A stretch of DNA of 64,000 nucleotides from Actinernus sp. WN-2022 (Eukaryota; Cnidaria; Anthozoa; Actiniaria; Actinernidae): assembly GCA_030867875.1 (NCBI GenBank), contig JAOWCC010001589.1, positions 74,485,537 through 74,549,536 on the forward strand, in the 5' to 3' direction. Under the pieces are notes generated by a model that ran no database searches, was not told the origin of the DNA, and saw only the letters and a program-made list of their open reading frames with translations. Shown piece after piece: positions 1-11,169 of the stretch (positions are counted from its first letter, which is position 1; every line of letters begins with the position of its first letter). The position numbers were made by a program, and so were the translations under genes.

Positions 1-1210
1 AAGTAAATTGAAACCATATTGAGTTTTTGAACTTATCTGAGTTCTAGATTACAACATACCCCGTAAGATACTTTCACTTTTAAAGCATCTAAAATCGTCT
101 AAAATCACGGAATACTTTACAACTTATCTGAGTTCTAGACAACAAAATACCCTGTAACTTATATCATTTGAAAGCTTGTAATGCATACTTTCACTTTTAA
201 AACATTATAGCGATGCGATTTCAAGACATCCCTCGATGTCGTTGTTTGTACGTATGGCCTGACCGTACACGCTCCAGTCCTTGGGTGGGAATGAGGTGCT
301 GTATACCCAGTTGCTGCTGACGTAGTTGACGAGCGCTATGACGGGGTCAGAGGAGGCCTGTAGCTTTAGCCTCTGGAATTTTTCACGTAGTTCGGCTTCG
401 GCGTCATAACAACGGTCATAACAACTGAGACGCCATTCCGAGTTGAAGTAAACTATTCTCTGATTTTAGATGCTCTCTTGAAATCGCATCGCTATAATGT
501 TTTAAAAGTGAAAGTATGCATTACAAGCTTTCAAATGATATAAGTTACAGGGTATTTTGTAGTCTAGGACTCACATATCAAACAATTGTTGTCGTTCAGA
601 GTAATATTTGGGCCTGACTAGATGCTAGTGATGCATACGCTCATCCTTTTCAAATTTCGCTATCTATTTTTTTATCGCACTTCCTGTAGCCTACGTTGTA
701 TCTCTCTCTCTTCTGCCGGCTCAGAACACTTCCTGAACGTGTTCTAGTATTCGACGATCCGTCCTGCTTTCCAAATATGGAATATATTGACCATATATGG
801 AATATCACAGGGAGCTCTCAGGAACGACACTTTTCTCAATAAATTGTTTGATATGGATAAGTTGTAAAGTGAAAAATTTTCACGTAGTTCGGCTTCGGCG
901 TCATAACAACGGTCATAACAACTGAGACGCCATTCCGAGTTAAAGTAAACTATTCTCTGATTTTAGATGCTCTCTTGAAATCGCATCGCTATAATGTTTT
1001 AAAAGTGAAAGTATGCATTACAAGCTTTCAAATGATATAAGTTACAGGGTATTTTGTTGTCTAGAACTCAGATAAGTTGTAAAGTATTCCGTGATTTTTG
1101 ACGATTTTAGATGCTTTAAAAGTGAAAGTATCTTACGGGGTATGTTGTAATCTAGAACTCAGATAAGTTGTAAAGTAAATCAAAATACTCAATATGGTTT
1201 CAATTTACTT
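1..1210. mobile_element. Mutator-like element with long terminal inverted repeats and a transposase scrap
   Basis: Bases 1-226 are the near-perfect reverse complement of 973-1,210 (the right arm has about 12 extra bases). The outer end lies at or before base 1, so a target duplication cannot be checked. Inside, a block at about 370-560 (from the repeated TTTTTCACGTAGTTCGGCTT) recurs directly at 878-1,075, so the right TIR sequence exists twice in direct orientation plus once inverted. A fragment of a MULE-type transposase lies at 232-460. TIRs above 200 bp are usual for Mutator-like elements; with no full transposase, this is a non-autonomous deletion derivative. Assignment to Mutator is inference from TIR length plus the transposase fragment. 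Confidence 0.7.
232..460 (-). pseudogene. MULE-type transposase fragment (~75 codons)
   Basis: Reading the minus strand from about 460 to 232 gives an open stretch of about 75 codons, too short for an ordinary ORF scan. It contains WVYSTSFPPKDWSVYG followed by AIRTNNDIEG. A tryptophan-rich segment followed by R-T-N-N-x-x-E-G-W-H is typical of the C-terminal part of MULE transposases. The match stops at the G of the E-G-W-H motif, where the sequence jumps directly into the left TIR, so the gene was cut by a deletion joining coding sequence to the TIR. The segment is GC-richer than the AT-rich TIRs. A second partial copy of its 5' portion lies at about 880-960. Confidence 0.6.
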
Positions 1211-1324
1211 TTATTTCGATTACTTAAATAAGTGGGCGATCGACCGGTTCCATCCTGGGTTGAAGTACATTTCCAATGGTTCTCGATTTTCTCGTTATAA
1301 CTGTTCAACTGTTCAACTAATCTA

Positions 1325-1413
1325 ATGTCGGGCGAATCGACTACTGGATTCGGGCGAATCGACTTCGACCTCGGGCGAACTGACTCCGGGCGAAACGACT
1401 CTCGGGCGAAACG
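1325..1413. repeat. Short degenerate tandem repeat (CGGGCGAAtCGACt)n
   Basis: About five imperfect copies of a unit containing CGGGCGAA(T/A)CGACT, spaced 14-22 bases apart. Both strands are open across it, which makes artefactual small ORFs. No function is apparent. Confidence 0.6.
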
Positions 1414-1429
1414 ACCGCAATTCATTGCT

Positions 1430-2450
1430 TTAATGAACGTAACAGTATTCTGTCATTTTACCTTTATAGTTGTTCAGACTGTTGTGGGTTCACATAAATT
1501 TTCACAAACTCCCAAATCATGCCCATTCAAAAACTACGGCTTATAAAATCCATTGCACTTCTATAGCATCGACTTGAAACTTGTCATGATAGTAAAATGA
1601 TTCCTTTCCTCTTTGACCACTCCAGCCATGCCAGTGGAATCGATATCTCTTGCGATGAATAACTCGCCAATAATTTGGCAATTTATAATATCACTGAAGA
1701 CTGCTTACCGTTGATGACAGTGGCATTACACAACGCAAAAACACTGATTCTTTTTCCTGCAAAACCCATATGTGGCTTCCTCTCATTCCGGCCGTAAAGT
1801 ACAGAAGAACGAAGTCTTATTTTCTGAACAGAACCAGGCTAACGTGGTCTTCCTACCGACGGTTCCGCCATGATGCCTTCCCCATAAACATACATCGCAT
1901 TGTTCGTAACACAAATTTCACCTACATTACGACCTAAATGTCTTTAAAATGCCATAGAAATGATGCCTTACAATTTGGCAACATGTGAAAATAAATATAC
2001 CGAGAGTCTGATTAGAAAAACGGCCGATGGAAGTGGATTGCATAGAGCGGTTGAAAAGAGAGCAATTTTCGACTGTGACAAAAGATGGCGGCCAGCGTCT
2101 AAGCGCGCAAAGCATCAAGGTCCGTACTGGGCCTTTAACATTTGTGGACCATACAAAAACATAGTTTTGCATGTTCTGGTGTTGCCCAGAGGCCAGATTA
2201 AGTGTCCCCTCTTCCCTCTACTATTTTATGCAGATTAGCTAGGTTATATTGTTACGTGTATATTGACTAACCTTTCTTCCGAAACGTTTATATGAGAACA
2301 AACAATTTTATCGCTTCCTACTTCGATAGCAGCCATCTTGGATCCGGGCAATCAATAATCAATCAAACTCCAATCAATATAAAATCGATAATTAGATCAG
2401 CTTCGTGTATTCAAGATGGCGGGTGAACGTGAAGCGCGTGTCACGTACAT
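1430..2450. other. No recognisable gene
   Basis: About 1 kb with small ORFs on both strands but no recognised domain, splice-site pair or repeat structure. The open frames at 1,927-2,238 on the two strands mirror one another and neither resembles a known protein. Confidence 0.4.
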
Positions 2451-2452
2451 GC

Positions 2453-2490
2453 TTGGTTTTGGTTTTGGTTTTGGTTTTGGTTTTGGTTTT
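2453..2490 (+). repeat. (TTGGTT)n hexanucleotide microsatellite
   Basis: Six perfect tandem copies of TTGGTT. It is not the animal telomere hexamer TTAGGG. Confidence 0.9.
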
Positions 2491-2966
2491 ATACGAAAAG
2501 GAACAGAAAATTTGCATCATTTCTGGTAAGTAAGTAATTTAAAGAAACATTATTTTGATTAGCATCAACTAGTTTACTCGGGGATTTTAGCAAACAATGG
2601 ATTTGGCTCGACGATATATGATATGTTTATAAAAACTTAAACATTTAAACCGAAAAGTTATTGCTGATCTTTGGTCAGTAGCAATAAGCTTAAACTTGAA
2701 CTTATTTCCCGAGTGACGTGACCACAATTGAACAGTGCGAAAATAAATGTTGATTTTGACACGAGAAGATAACCAACGTTTTATTTATTTATTTATTTTT
2801 ATTATAGTACTTGCAAATAATCATCCAATCAGATGTGTGTAGTAGGGCCACGTGCAAGCCCAATATAATTCCCCCAAGCTGTTTATATTATTGTGTTTAT
2901 TGATTGGATGATAATATTTGTTCGTTATGCATTAGTCAATAATATAAATACCTCCTCACCCAAGGC

Positions 2967-3099
2967 GGTATATACTTCATGGTATAGCTAGTGTTTCATT
3001 CCATATAGTCTCCCTGCATAATACTGTAAAACAGTAGAGAAAATAATTATGCAGGGAGCTAGACTATATGGAACGAAACACTACCATGAAGTATATACC
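2967..3099. repeat. Hairpin (MITE-like palindrome)
   Basis: The left arm begins GGTATATACTTCATGGTA and its reverse complement ends the right arm (TACCATGAAGTATATACC). Arms are about 55 bp with few mismatches around a loop of about 23 bp. This resembles a small foldback MITE; no protein is encoded. Confidence 0.75.
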
Positions 3100-3747
3100 C
3101 CCCAGGCCTAGGATTAGTGGGCATAGCAAAGACATTGCCGGTTGCGAGGGACAAGTTTCTACCTTAGAACCGTAACACCCTGGGGTGTTGAGTATCATCT
3201 ATGTTTTATCATCTCTGCCCCTCAGTACTGGGGCTCAAAATTGTATGATAGTATGTGTTCAAGGCATTTTACAGCAAAAGTAGGGATTTTCTTCATATAA
3301 ACACCCTGGTGGGCAAGGGCTAAAACATATTTTGCCAGGTTCAAAATCCAAGTCCCACTAATCTGTAGCCTGGGGAAGGTGGGGATTTACATTGACTGGT
3401 GCATAAAAAAAAAACTTTTATAAATAATAGGCTTAACCTTCTGTCCCGCCATCTCTATACTTAAACATTTTGCCATTGATACTGGACTCAGATAAATCCA
3501 ATAGTTGGACATCATAAAACAATTAGGTGTTACTACATTTGTGACAAAGTGTACATTGACTTCAGCCACAGACTACAGTACTAGTGTATTTTTGACACGT
3601 GTGAACACAAATCACATGTATCAACACATCTTTGTAGACATGAATTTCAGTGAATGGGGCTCAAATTGTAAGTCATGTTTAGTGATTATCATTTTTAGCT
3701 TTGCCAATGAAGGCAATTTAAGGAAAACTTGGGGGGTGGGGGACTTT

Positions 3748-3983
3748 GCGAGTTAGGGCGGGTTAAGGCGATTTAGGGTGGGTTAAGGCGATTTAAGAAG
3801 AATGTCCATTTTCTGGCTTTGTGAGTTAGGGTGGGTTAAGGTGGGTTAAGGTGATTTAAGGAAAATTTCCATTTTCTGGCTTTGCGAGTTAGGGCGGGTT
3901 AAGGCGAGTTAGGGCGGGTTAAGGCGATTTAAGGAAATTTCCATTTTTTGGCTTTGCGAGTTAGGGCGAGTTAAGGCGAGTTT
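3748..3983 (+). repeat. Minisatellite of GCGAGTTAGGGCGGGTTAAGG units
   Basis: Ten-base subunits of the form GGGCGRGTTA/AGGCGATTTA repeat through the block. They are grouped into a higher-order unit of about 80-90 bp that ends with a TTTCCATTTTCTGGCTTTG spacer, seen three times. It abuts the RecQ-like fragment that begins near 4,010. Confidence 0.8.
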
Positions 3984-4009
3984 AGATCCCAGAGTAGGCC
4001 TTGCTGTAG

Positions 4010-4386
4010 ACCGTTTTTGGTCGTTAACGGTAACAACCAACTTCACGGGGACGACTTGAAATATCGGCGACTTGCCGGCAACCTGTCGGAAGCACACCGA
4101 AGACGTCTTTACGTTTTATAAACTCGTACAGTGCCTCTTCTTGTTTTATCTTCAATTTAGTAATCTCCGGAAACTTTGAAGCCAACGTAAACTTCACAGC
4201 GTCCCCAAAAATACTCAAAAACTCTTGATTTTCACTTTGTGCATCTCCTTCGCCAGTCGCGGTTGGAAGTAAAACCACATACAGTTGTCGTAAAACCAGT
4301 TTGAAGTGGTAGGCCAATGACAATTGCTGTTGTATCAAGCAAGCCAATCGGAGACGAGGTTCAAAATCTGAACCTAGCTTCTGCAT
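4010..4386 (-). pseudogene. RecQ-type helicase fragment, frameshifted in the P-loop
   Basis: The minus-strand frame starting at 4,386 has, near its end, LKIKQEEALYEFIKRKDVFG followed by VLPTG. This matches the start of the RecQ helicase core (motif 0 Q-motif, then motif I), which normally continues G-x-G-K-S. Here the frame runs off after V-L-P-T-G, and the expected G-K-S-P-I-F-Q is found one frame over (about 4,085-4,045), so a one-base insertion sits inside the Walker A loop. No DEAH or later helicase motif follows; the sequence goes straight into the minisatellite at 3,748-3,983. About 85 upstream residues are of unknown identity. It is a dead 5' fragment, either of a host RecQ paralogue or of one carried by a repeat. 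The ATP-binding site is lost as read. Confidence 0.6.
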
Positions 4387-4391
4387 GGAAG

Positions 4392-4530
4392 TGAGATTCT
4401 CAACGGATTTGACCAGAGGTTCTCTTCTCTCCCTCTCGTCGCTTCGTTCCTCGATGACGGCGCTTCGCGCCTTAACCTAACCTAGAAAAAAAACCTAGAA
4501 CCTCTGGCAACCATGGTACTGTAGACGAGG
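4392..4530. repeat. Short interspersed repeat also seen at the SLC22 3' ends
   Basis: The stretch from 'ggaagtgagattctcaa' to 'cctctggcaaccatggta' resembles 15,070-15,200 and, inverted, 63,690-63,800. All share the ATGGAAGTGAG.TTCTCAA start and the CCTCTGG.ACCA.GGTA end. It appears to be a dispersed repeat, not a gene. Confidence 0.5.
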
Positions 4531-5029
4531 CTTTGCTTCCAAAATTTATTTAGAATCCACTGATAAATTCAAGTAAACTTAATGGTTGAACAGTAGTTCC
4601 TTCTCATTGTTTACTGGTGGGTATAGTCAGGGTTTCAGTAATTTATAGCCACTTACGTTTCATTGCCAGACCTAGTCTCGTTGTTCTGTGCTTTTAAGGT
4701 CTCTTGCACAAACATTTATCCAACGCTGACATTTCTCACTGAATTTGCTGTTCAGGTTTTGGAACAGAAAAGCTCCTCCTGTGAGTGATCAAAAAGGCCG
4801 AGAAAAGATGAGAAACCTCTACTAGCGGTGTACCGATCGATGCTTCATTCTCCGAGACATATCTCTTTGAGCGCCGGATTTATAAAGGTTTTTCACATCT
4901 AGAGTCACTCTTACATCTCCCCCAGCAACAATGCTTGGTAGTCACCATTACTGATATGACTGGGAATCTTACTGAAGGCAGTGATTCTTTTTTTGATCGA
5001 AAAAAATTCGAATTCGGTCCTAATTTAGT

Positions 5030-5365
5030 CTGCTGTTCTGCAGGTTCAGAATACTAATAGATGAGTGTCTCAAATGTATGTTTATATTTGTCCCATAAAG
5101 TTGTATCCTGTCCACCTATGATGGAGCTATCACTATATTTCTCTACTGTTCTTTCTACCCTGCGGCTCTTTATTATCGCAGCTCGCTGATCGCGTCCATA
5201 TCGGTATTTGTTGGACTAAAGATTATTAACTGAAATGCCCCCCGTTTTGTTTATCTCTATTTAAAAGCTTTTACCCTCCTTCCCAAAACTGCAGTCTGCT
5301 CATTATATTACAGAACTATAAAGGGAACTGTTGGAAGCCTTTAATTTCTCGAACCAAAACCTCGG
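5030..5365 (+). repeat. Dispersed repeat, copy 1 (inverted relative to 8,000-8,470)
   Basis: The block containing GGAGCTATCACTATATTTCT and CTGCGGCTCTTTATTA is the reverse complement, with indels, of 8,000-8,470. No protein is evident. Confidence 0.65.
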
Positions 5366-5799
5366 CCGTGAGAGGAGTCTTGTTTACCTTGATAGTTGAA
5401 TAACTGCTTCGGTCATCATAAATTATTCTGTGCTGCATGCTGAGTGTTTATTACCTACGAAACGTACCTCAAACAAGAGCGCCAGTTTAAATATCGTGAG
5501 CCTGTTCGAAGGCTTTCGCACGAGTGAAGTTAAATAAAACATTAAACTGCTTACATTTGAGAGATGGGACTCCAAATTTGAGAGAAAATTCCTCGCGCCG
5601 TCGTCCCCCACCTTGATTTTACTGTATTAAATTATGTAATTAAATTAACCTGGCGATTGTTGCGTGATCAGCACAGTGCAATCTGATTGGTGTGAACTTG
5701 ACCTTTAACGCATGCGCAGAAATTTTGCGACACCCAACACAAAAAAAAATAACGGCTTGCATTTTAAGACTCGGTGCTGCCACAGGCAGCCCGAGTAAT

Positions 5800-6761
5800 T
5801 AGCCTGCTTGCCGGTGTCACAGCGTTTTGTGTTCCCAGCGATTTATGTTCCTAGGGGAGGGGTGGGGGTACACAAATCGCTAGCGTTTTGTGTTCCCTCC
5901 GTTCCAAAATGAAAATTTAAACCAGAAGACTAAGTGAAAATCATATAATATGTTTTAAACTTGAAAGTCTAACTTTTCTTCAGAATTTATGTATGAAAAT
6001 GATTTTTGGGAACAATTGGGAACAAGAAACTTTGCCGTGAACGCGTTAACTGAATCAGTGACCGACTGCTACGTTAGGTCTGGAACTGGTTGATGTTAGC
6101 TAAAAAATATAAATAAATATATATTAACATAAATATATGCTTTAATGTTCCTACTCTTAGGTAAAATGACTTGTTTAATGATATATTTAAGTTTGAAGAG
6201 TGTTTTATCGTGCAGTTGAGTAATTAGAAAGTGGGAACATGAATCGCTAGCGATTTGTGTTCGCGGTTTGTGTTCCCAGCGATTTGTGTTCCTGGGGGAT
6301 TCGATGTTTCATAATTAATTACTCACATTGGTGATCGATGTATTCACTGTGTTATTATTTCTTTAGCGTTGTCTTGTGTACCTGAACCAAGAGGATGTCG
6401 CACTCTGTATATCATGACGATGTCATAATAATTACCAAGCAATAAATTAAATGAGTCCGGCGGGAATTATAATTGAACTCGTGAAAGCATATTTATCGTT
6501 ACTCCCAACGAGGATACCTCGACTGAGTTAACTTCTTACAAGCGTTACCCTTGGCTAAGTAAAAGAGGAAGACTTATTTTCCATGTTTTAACTAGCGTTC
6601 TCGGCTTGGAACACAAAACGCTAGCGATTTGTGTACCCCCACCCCTCCCCCAGGAACATAAATCGCTGGGAACACAAAACGCTGTGACACCGGCTCTTCT
6701 GTAAATTTTTTCTGTCGTTTTTTTTTCGAAAAAAATTACAGAAGAGCCGGCAAGCAGGCTA
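5800..6761. mobile_element. TIR element with subterminal GCGATTTGTGTTCC repeats
   Basis: The left end (TAGCCTGCTTGCCGGTGTCA at 5,800) is inverted at the right end (6,761). The complement of the next ~80 bases, including GTTTTGTGTTCCCAGCGATT, is found at 6,610-6,693. Units of GCGATTTGTGTTCC or close variants recur inside, notably at 6,241-6,300, as subterminal transposase-binding repeats often do. The right TIR is interrupted at 6,694-6,746 by a nested hairpin. No transposase ORF is present, so it is non-autonomous. The superfamily is not clear. Confidence 0.7.
6694..6746. mobile_element. 53-bp hairpin inserted in the right TIR, flanked by CCGG
   Basis: CTCTTCTGTAA at the left end is the exact complement of TTACAGAAGAG at the right end, with a T-rich/A-rich stem between. 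CCGG lies on both sides. Removing the hairpin and one CCGG restores continuity of the outer TIR with its left partner (5,800-5,815), which is direct evidence of insertion. Confidence 0.7.
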
Positions 6762-7453
6762 TACCTGTATATATATATCTCCATCCCATTTGCTTCTCAA
6801 GTGCCTCTTATGTTGTGAAAACCTTTTCGAAGCAACGAATCGCTATATTATATTTGGAGGTAAAGTACAGTTGATCTTTTTCTTTCCGTTGACCTTTGTC
6901 TCGCGATCTGCCGTTCGAATCGACACAGCTACGAGATATTACCTATGTAAATGATGCAACAGAAAAGTAGAAAAACATGAAAGGATAATGGGATTTTTCG
7001 AAGAAATACGAAGACTCTTTTACGGGAAAGAATAGTTCCTTGAAGAGAGTAGCGACATTCTTTACCACTGCGAGTGTGAACAAATAATCGATTATCAACA
7101 ACCCCGCGGACACGACGGGATAAAATGTACATGTTTACAGGACAGTCGGCCGGTTATTGTGCAGGACACTTTCAATCCATTTCCAGATGTTTTCCTTACG
7201 AATTCAAGGTCTTTGCCAAAGACAATCACTCCACTGAAACTCAACGATCAACAATCGCGAGTCCAAAGGGAATCCTGCCGTCTTCTCGGATGAGTTAATT
7301 ATGATAGTTATGCGAAATTATAGAATATGAACCAATCAAAGATCACTACCAGGTTTTCTGGCAGTGACGTCACTGGACGGCATTATCGGCTATTGGATTC
7401 AGACGTCTCTCTCGGGAGGAACGAACCGGAGGAGACGGCTGAAATTCAGGCTA
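6762..7453 (+). repeat. Large inverted repeat, left arm (~690 bp)
   Basis: Closely matches the reverse complement of 11,170-11,882. Both start at a TA-rich tract (ACCTGTATATATATAT) and end at GAAATTCAGGCTA. Small ORFs on both strands within it do not resemble known proteins. Confidence 0.85.
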
Positions 7454-7999
7454 AAACCGGTTTTCAATGTTTTGGTTTTGTGACGTTACACAGCATTGTC
7501 TGGGCATGATCCGGGGCCTATATTTACTCGGGCTGCCTGTGGCAGGCACGAGTCTAAATCTGCAGGCCGATTTTGTTCTGTGCAACAAAATTTCTGCGTA
7601 TGCGTTAAATTATGCATTAATTGTACGTTTCGTAGGTTTTATGCCACATTTCATCACATTTCATTTTACTCTCGGTCATAATATACATCTGGCCAGCGCA
7701 AACACCGTTATCGGTAGGCCAACACTAAAATCATTTCGACCGTGTTTTTGGCTGATTTACCGATCTCGTATCGAGATCTGTGTACGTTGCACAGGTATAC
7801 TGAATAGCTGATTTATTGCGAAGTAAACTGAGCGATTTACTAGCAAATACATATACCGCTGTGGTTGGGCAGTTATGGGTTACTATCCTCTATCGAAGTC
7901 TGAAGGCAACACTGTCACTCGCCAACACGAAGCCAGAAATACACACTCGGCACAGAATTATGATGAGCCAAGCAATATTCAACTCTCAATGTAAACTCT

Positions 8000-8470
8000 C
8001 ACGGCCGAGGTTTTGGTTCGAGAAATTAAAGGCTTCCAACGATTCCCTTTATGGTTTTGTGATATGATGAGCAGACTGAAGTTTTGGGAATGAGGGTAAA
8101 GCTTTTAATTAGAGGCATTTCACACTGAGGCATTTCAGTTAATAATCTTTAATCCAACAAATACCAAGATGGACTCGTAATGGCTCATCATGTATAACAA
8201 GAACAGCAGATAAAGTTACACAGAGGAACACAAATTGACCACGAATACAATTAACATGACTTCCAGAGAGAACAGCCGCGGAGAAAGAGCCGCGAGGCAG
8301 CGAGCTGTAATAAAGAGCCGCAGGGTAGAAAGAACAGTAGAGAAATATAGTGATAGCTCCATCACAGGATGGACAGGATACAACTTATAATATGGTACAA
8401 ATATAAACATACATTTGAGACAATCGTCTATAAGTACTCGGAACCTGCAGTATAACAGAACAGCAGACTA
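8000..8470 (-). repeat. Dispersed repeat, copy 2
   Basis: Inverted copy of 5,030-5,365, longer at its centre. Shared landmarks are AATTAAAGGCTTCCAACGAT near the left and GAACCTGCAGTATAACAGAA near the right. Confidence 0.65.
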
Positions 8471-8479
8471 AATTGTAAA

Positions 8480-9390
8480 CGTGTGTTACATGAATAAGTA
8501 GTGTTTACAGTAAAATTAAAGGTCAACTTCTTTAATTTACATACGAGAAAAACAAAAATATTCAATTACATATATACTTGGAGAGCAGAGAATGAAAGTC
8601 ACCGCGCTACCGGCCACTCCTAAAGACTGCTAATGATTCTTCCCTTTGGTTATTACTAAGAGGATTTCAAATGAAAGTGTATTTCATCTTCAATCTCATC
8701 GGGAACACACCATCAGAAATCTGAAGAAGGGTAGTCCAATATAAAAAAATAAAATCCTGGAACGCAAAATATCAAAGAAAAAACCTTGCACAACCAAGTG
8801 ACACAAAAATGGCTGCATTGATGTATATAGCGATACTTACTGTTTGTAAACACTGACGTCATTTATATTTGCATATATAATGTGTTGGCAAAAGAAACCC
8901 GCGCGTTGGTATGACTTGTATGACATCTAGAGATTTGGGCCCACTCCTGTTTGTGACGTATTATGTATGTCCCGTCCGGGTGGGTCAGGCCGGGTTTTGA
9001 GCTCAGTTTGGGCAGGTAGGGTGAGGGTTTTGACCTGATTTGGGCAGATCAGGGTCAGAATTTGAGTATAATTTGGGTGCAGTCAGGGTCGGAGTTCAGT
9101 ATTTTTTAGGCAGTTAGGGTTCAGTTTTTTTAGATACTATGTCAAAAAAAGACATTCTGTTGCCGCATTTTGATCGCCTGCCCACATGCAAGCACTGAGG
9201 TTCCCATACATCGTGACGCCGCTAATTCGTACTTCAGTACTTATCTATGTACTTCATCTGCTGATTTGTTTACCCAATTCCACGTTCCGACTAGAAATGT
9301 TCCATATTTTGCATGCAATCCCGGTACGCGGTATACCGGCCGGGATATATATCCGACCGTGTTTTGAAAACAATTTAAAGAAGGGGCAAT
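8480..9390. other. No recognisable gene
   Basis: The segment 8,985-9,125 has loose repeats of a GGGTCAGG/GGGTGAGG type. The open frames at 9,170-9,440 overlap in two frames and resemble nothing I know. Confidence 0.35.
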
Positions 9391-9403
9391 CACATGATTT
9401 TTA

Positions 9404-10165
9404 CAAGGACTCTATGGGAATTTTTAGAAAAATCTAAAACTGTACTAAAATGATCAATAAAGTCATAAAATCTTTACCTTTGTGTTGTGAAGTTGTTCCT
9501 CTTCATCACTGATGTGTTTATTTCTGGATTGAGGTACTTCTGGGGTTCTTTCCCCCTCCCCTATATAAATATTGAGACACGTGACATCATTAGTCCATGT
9601 GGCGACTCTTCGAGGCCTCGTAATTCTTCGAATCCGACACCTCCTCGTGTTTGTCGAGCAGATTTGAAGTCATTGTACTCAAACGACCAATCGTTGACGG
9701 ATTCCTTCGACACTCGTTCGTGACTGCTCCCGAAGAAAAGCCGTTCAACTAAACACAAGCAGCCCACGAACTAAGGCTAAGCTGACGGTAACCTGGATCA
9801 GTACATGCTAGGATAGTTGCATAAACTGTCAAATTTGACTACTTACAAAGCGAGGAAATAAGCGATGGATCGATTAAACGAGTGCTAGAGGAATGCGAGA
9901 AAGGGTTTGTGGAGGTAAAATCCTGAAAGTTTGGATTTTCGAAGAATTACAAGGACTCGAAGAGTCGCCACATGGACTAATGGCGTCTCGTGCTACCCGA
10001 CTTCTCAATATTTATATAGGAGAGGAGAAAAAACCAGGAGTACCTCAAACCAGAAATAAACACAACAGTGATGAAGAAGACAACTTCACAACACACATTG
10101 ACTTTATTGATCATTTTTATACAGTTTTAGAGTTTTTTTCTAAAAATTGCCATACATTCCTTGTA
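9404..10165. repeat. Inverted repeat pair (9,404-9,655 / 9,910-10,165)
   Basis: The left arm reads AATGATCAATAAAGTCATAA, then TATATAAATATTGAGA and TTAGTCCATGTGGCGACTCT; the complement of all three appears in order in 9,910-10,165. The spacer is ~250 bp. The inverted ORFs that share the peptide GLEESPHGLM are the two arms translated and are not evidence of a gene. It lies inside the larger inverted repeat 6,762-11,882, off-centre. Confidence 0.75.
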
Positions 10166-10304
10166 CGGCATTAGCTTGGGCTGCCTGTGGCTAAACATAT
10201 CGCGTTATTAATAAGCTAGGTACTCAGAGCCAAGATCTGTCAATAACATAATTTGGGTGAATGCCCTAGCCTTTGAGCTGAAAACAATACTCACCTGTTA
10301 TGGC

Positions 10305-10545
10305 GTGATTCATTTATATAGCGCAAATTCTATATGGGTAACTATTCAAATGCACTTCACAAGGTTATTTTTGTGACTAATACGGACTGCTATAAATATT
10401 GTGGTGCAATGTGCTTCCGTGCAGTGAGTGATTGTTAGTACTTCAAAACGGAGACAGGGCCAACGGCTTATATTGTGCGTCCCTTCCCAAGCGAGGCCGG
10501 GATTCAAACCCCCGACCTCACTCGCACTTTAGCCAGATCATTTCT
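10305..10545 (-). repeat. tRNA-derived SINE
   Basis: On the minus strand, a B-box-like GGGTTTGAATCCCGG (about 10,497-10,512) is followed by a body containing ACTAACAATCACTCA, GCACATTGCACCACAAT and AATAACCTTGTGAAG. The same body follows a B-box-like element at 37,945-38,290 (+), so two copies of one SINE family lie in the window in opposite orientation. Confidence 0.7.
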
Positions 10546-11169
10546 TAATTACACTCTTTATCGAAATAATAATTACTTTTATAATACACACATAAATAAT
10601 AATAACAATCTAAAAAACTACTTTAACTACACTATTAGAAATTGGTAGGTAATTACTCGAGGCAGCATGGCTGGGCCCGAGGCAAGTTTCCGCCGTGTTA
10701 TTTTATTTTATATTTCGTGTTTCGGTATCCTTTTATACGTCCCGGTATAAAAGGAGATAAGCCCCGCCCCCTTTCCAGTGCCAAATTTGAAAGAAAAATG
10801 GCGGACAACGGCTGTGCGGAAGTAGAGAAGACAGAAGTTTATTTTAATTATATAATAAATATATTTTGATACCCATACCCTGTTATACTCACCATAAAAA
10901 AAAGATGTAAAAGTTCTGATAGAGTAAAGAAGTTCTCGAAAATAGTCCAAAGCGAGCTCAATCGCTACTTAAAGAATTGTTTTGAATTTGGCGCTCTAAC
11001 AATCGCGCCGAATCCAGTTCTTCGCTGAGAATGAATGGTTGAGCCTGCTTTTGGGGCTTACAGCAGTATATATTCAATTTCGGATGCGCTGAACCCCTTT
11101 TCGATAATTATTTTAGGCTCTCGGGCTATATTCGGCTGACAGACTCGAACAGACTCGCGAGTGCAGTGC

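Noticed and set aside
2453..2490. Telomeric repeat
   Set aside because: The unit is TTGGTT, not TTAGGG, and the run is short and internal.
9561..10174. Paired small proteins sharing GLEESPHGLM
   Set aside because: They are the two arms of an inverted repeat read in opposite directions, with no splice or domain support.
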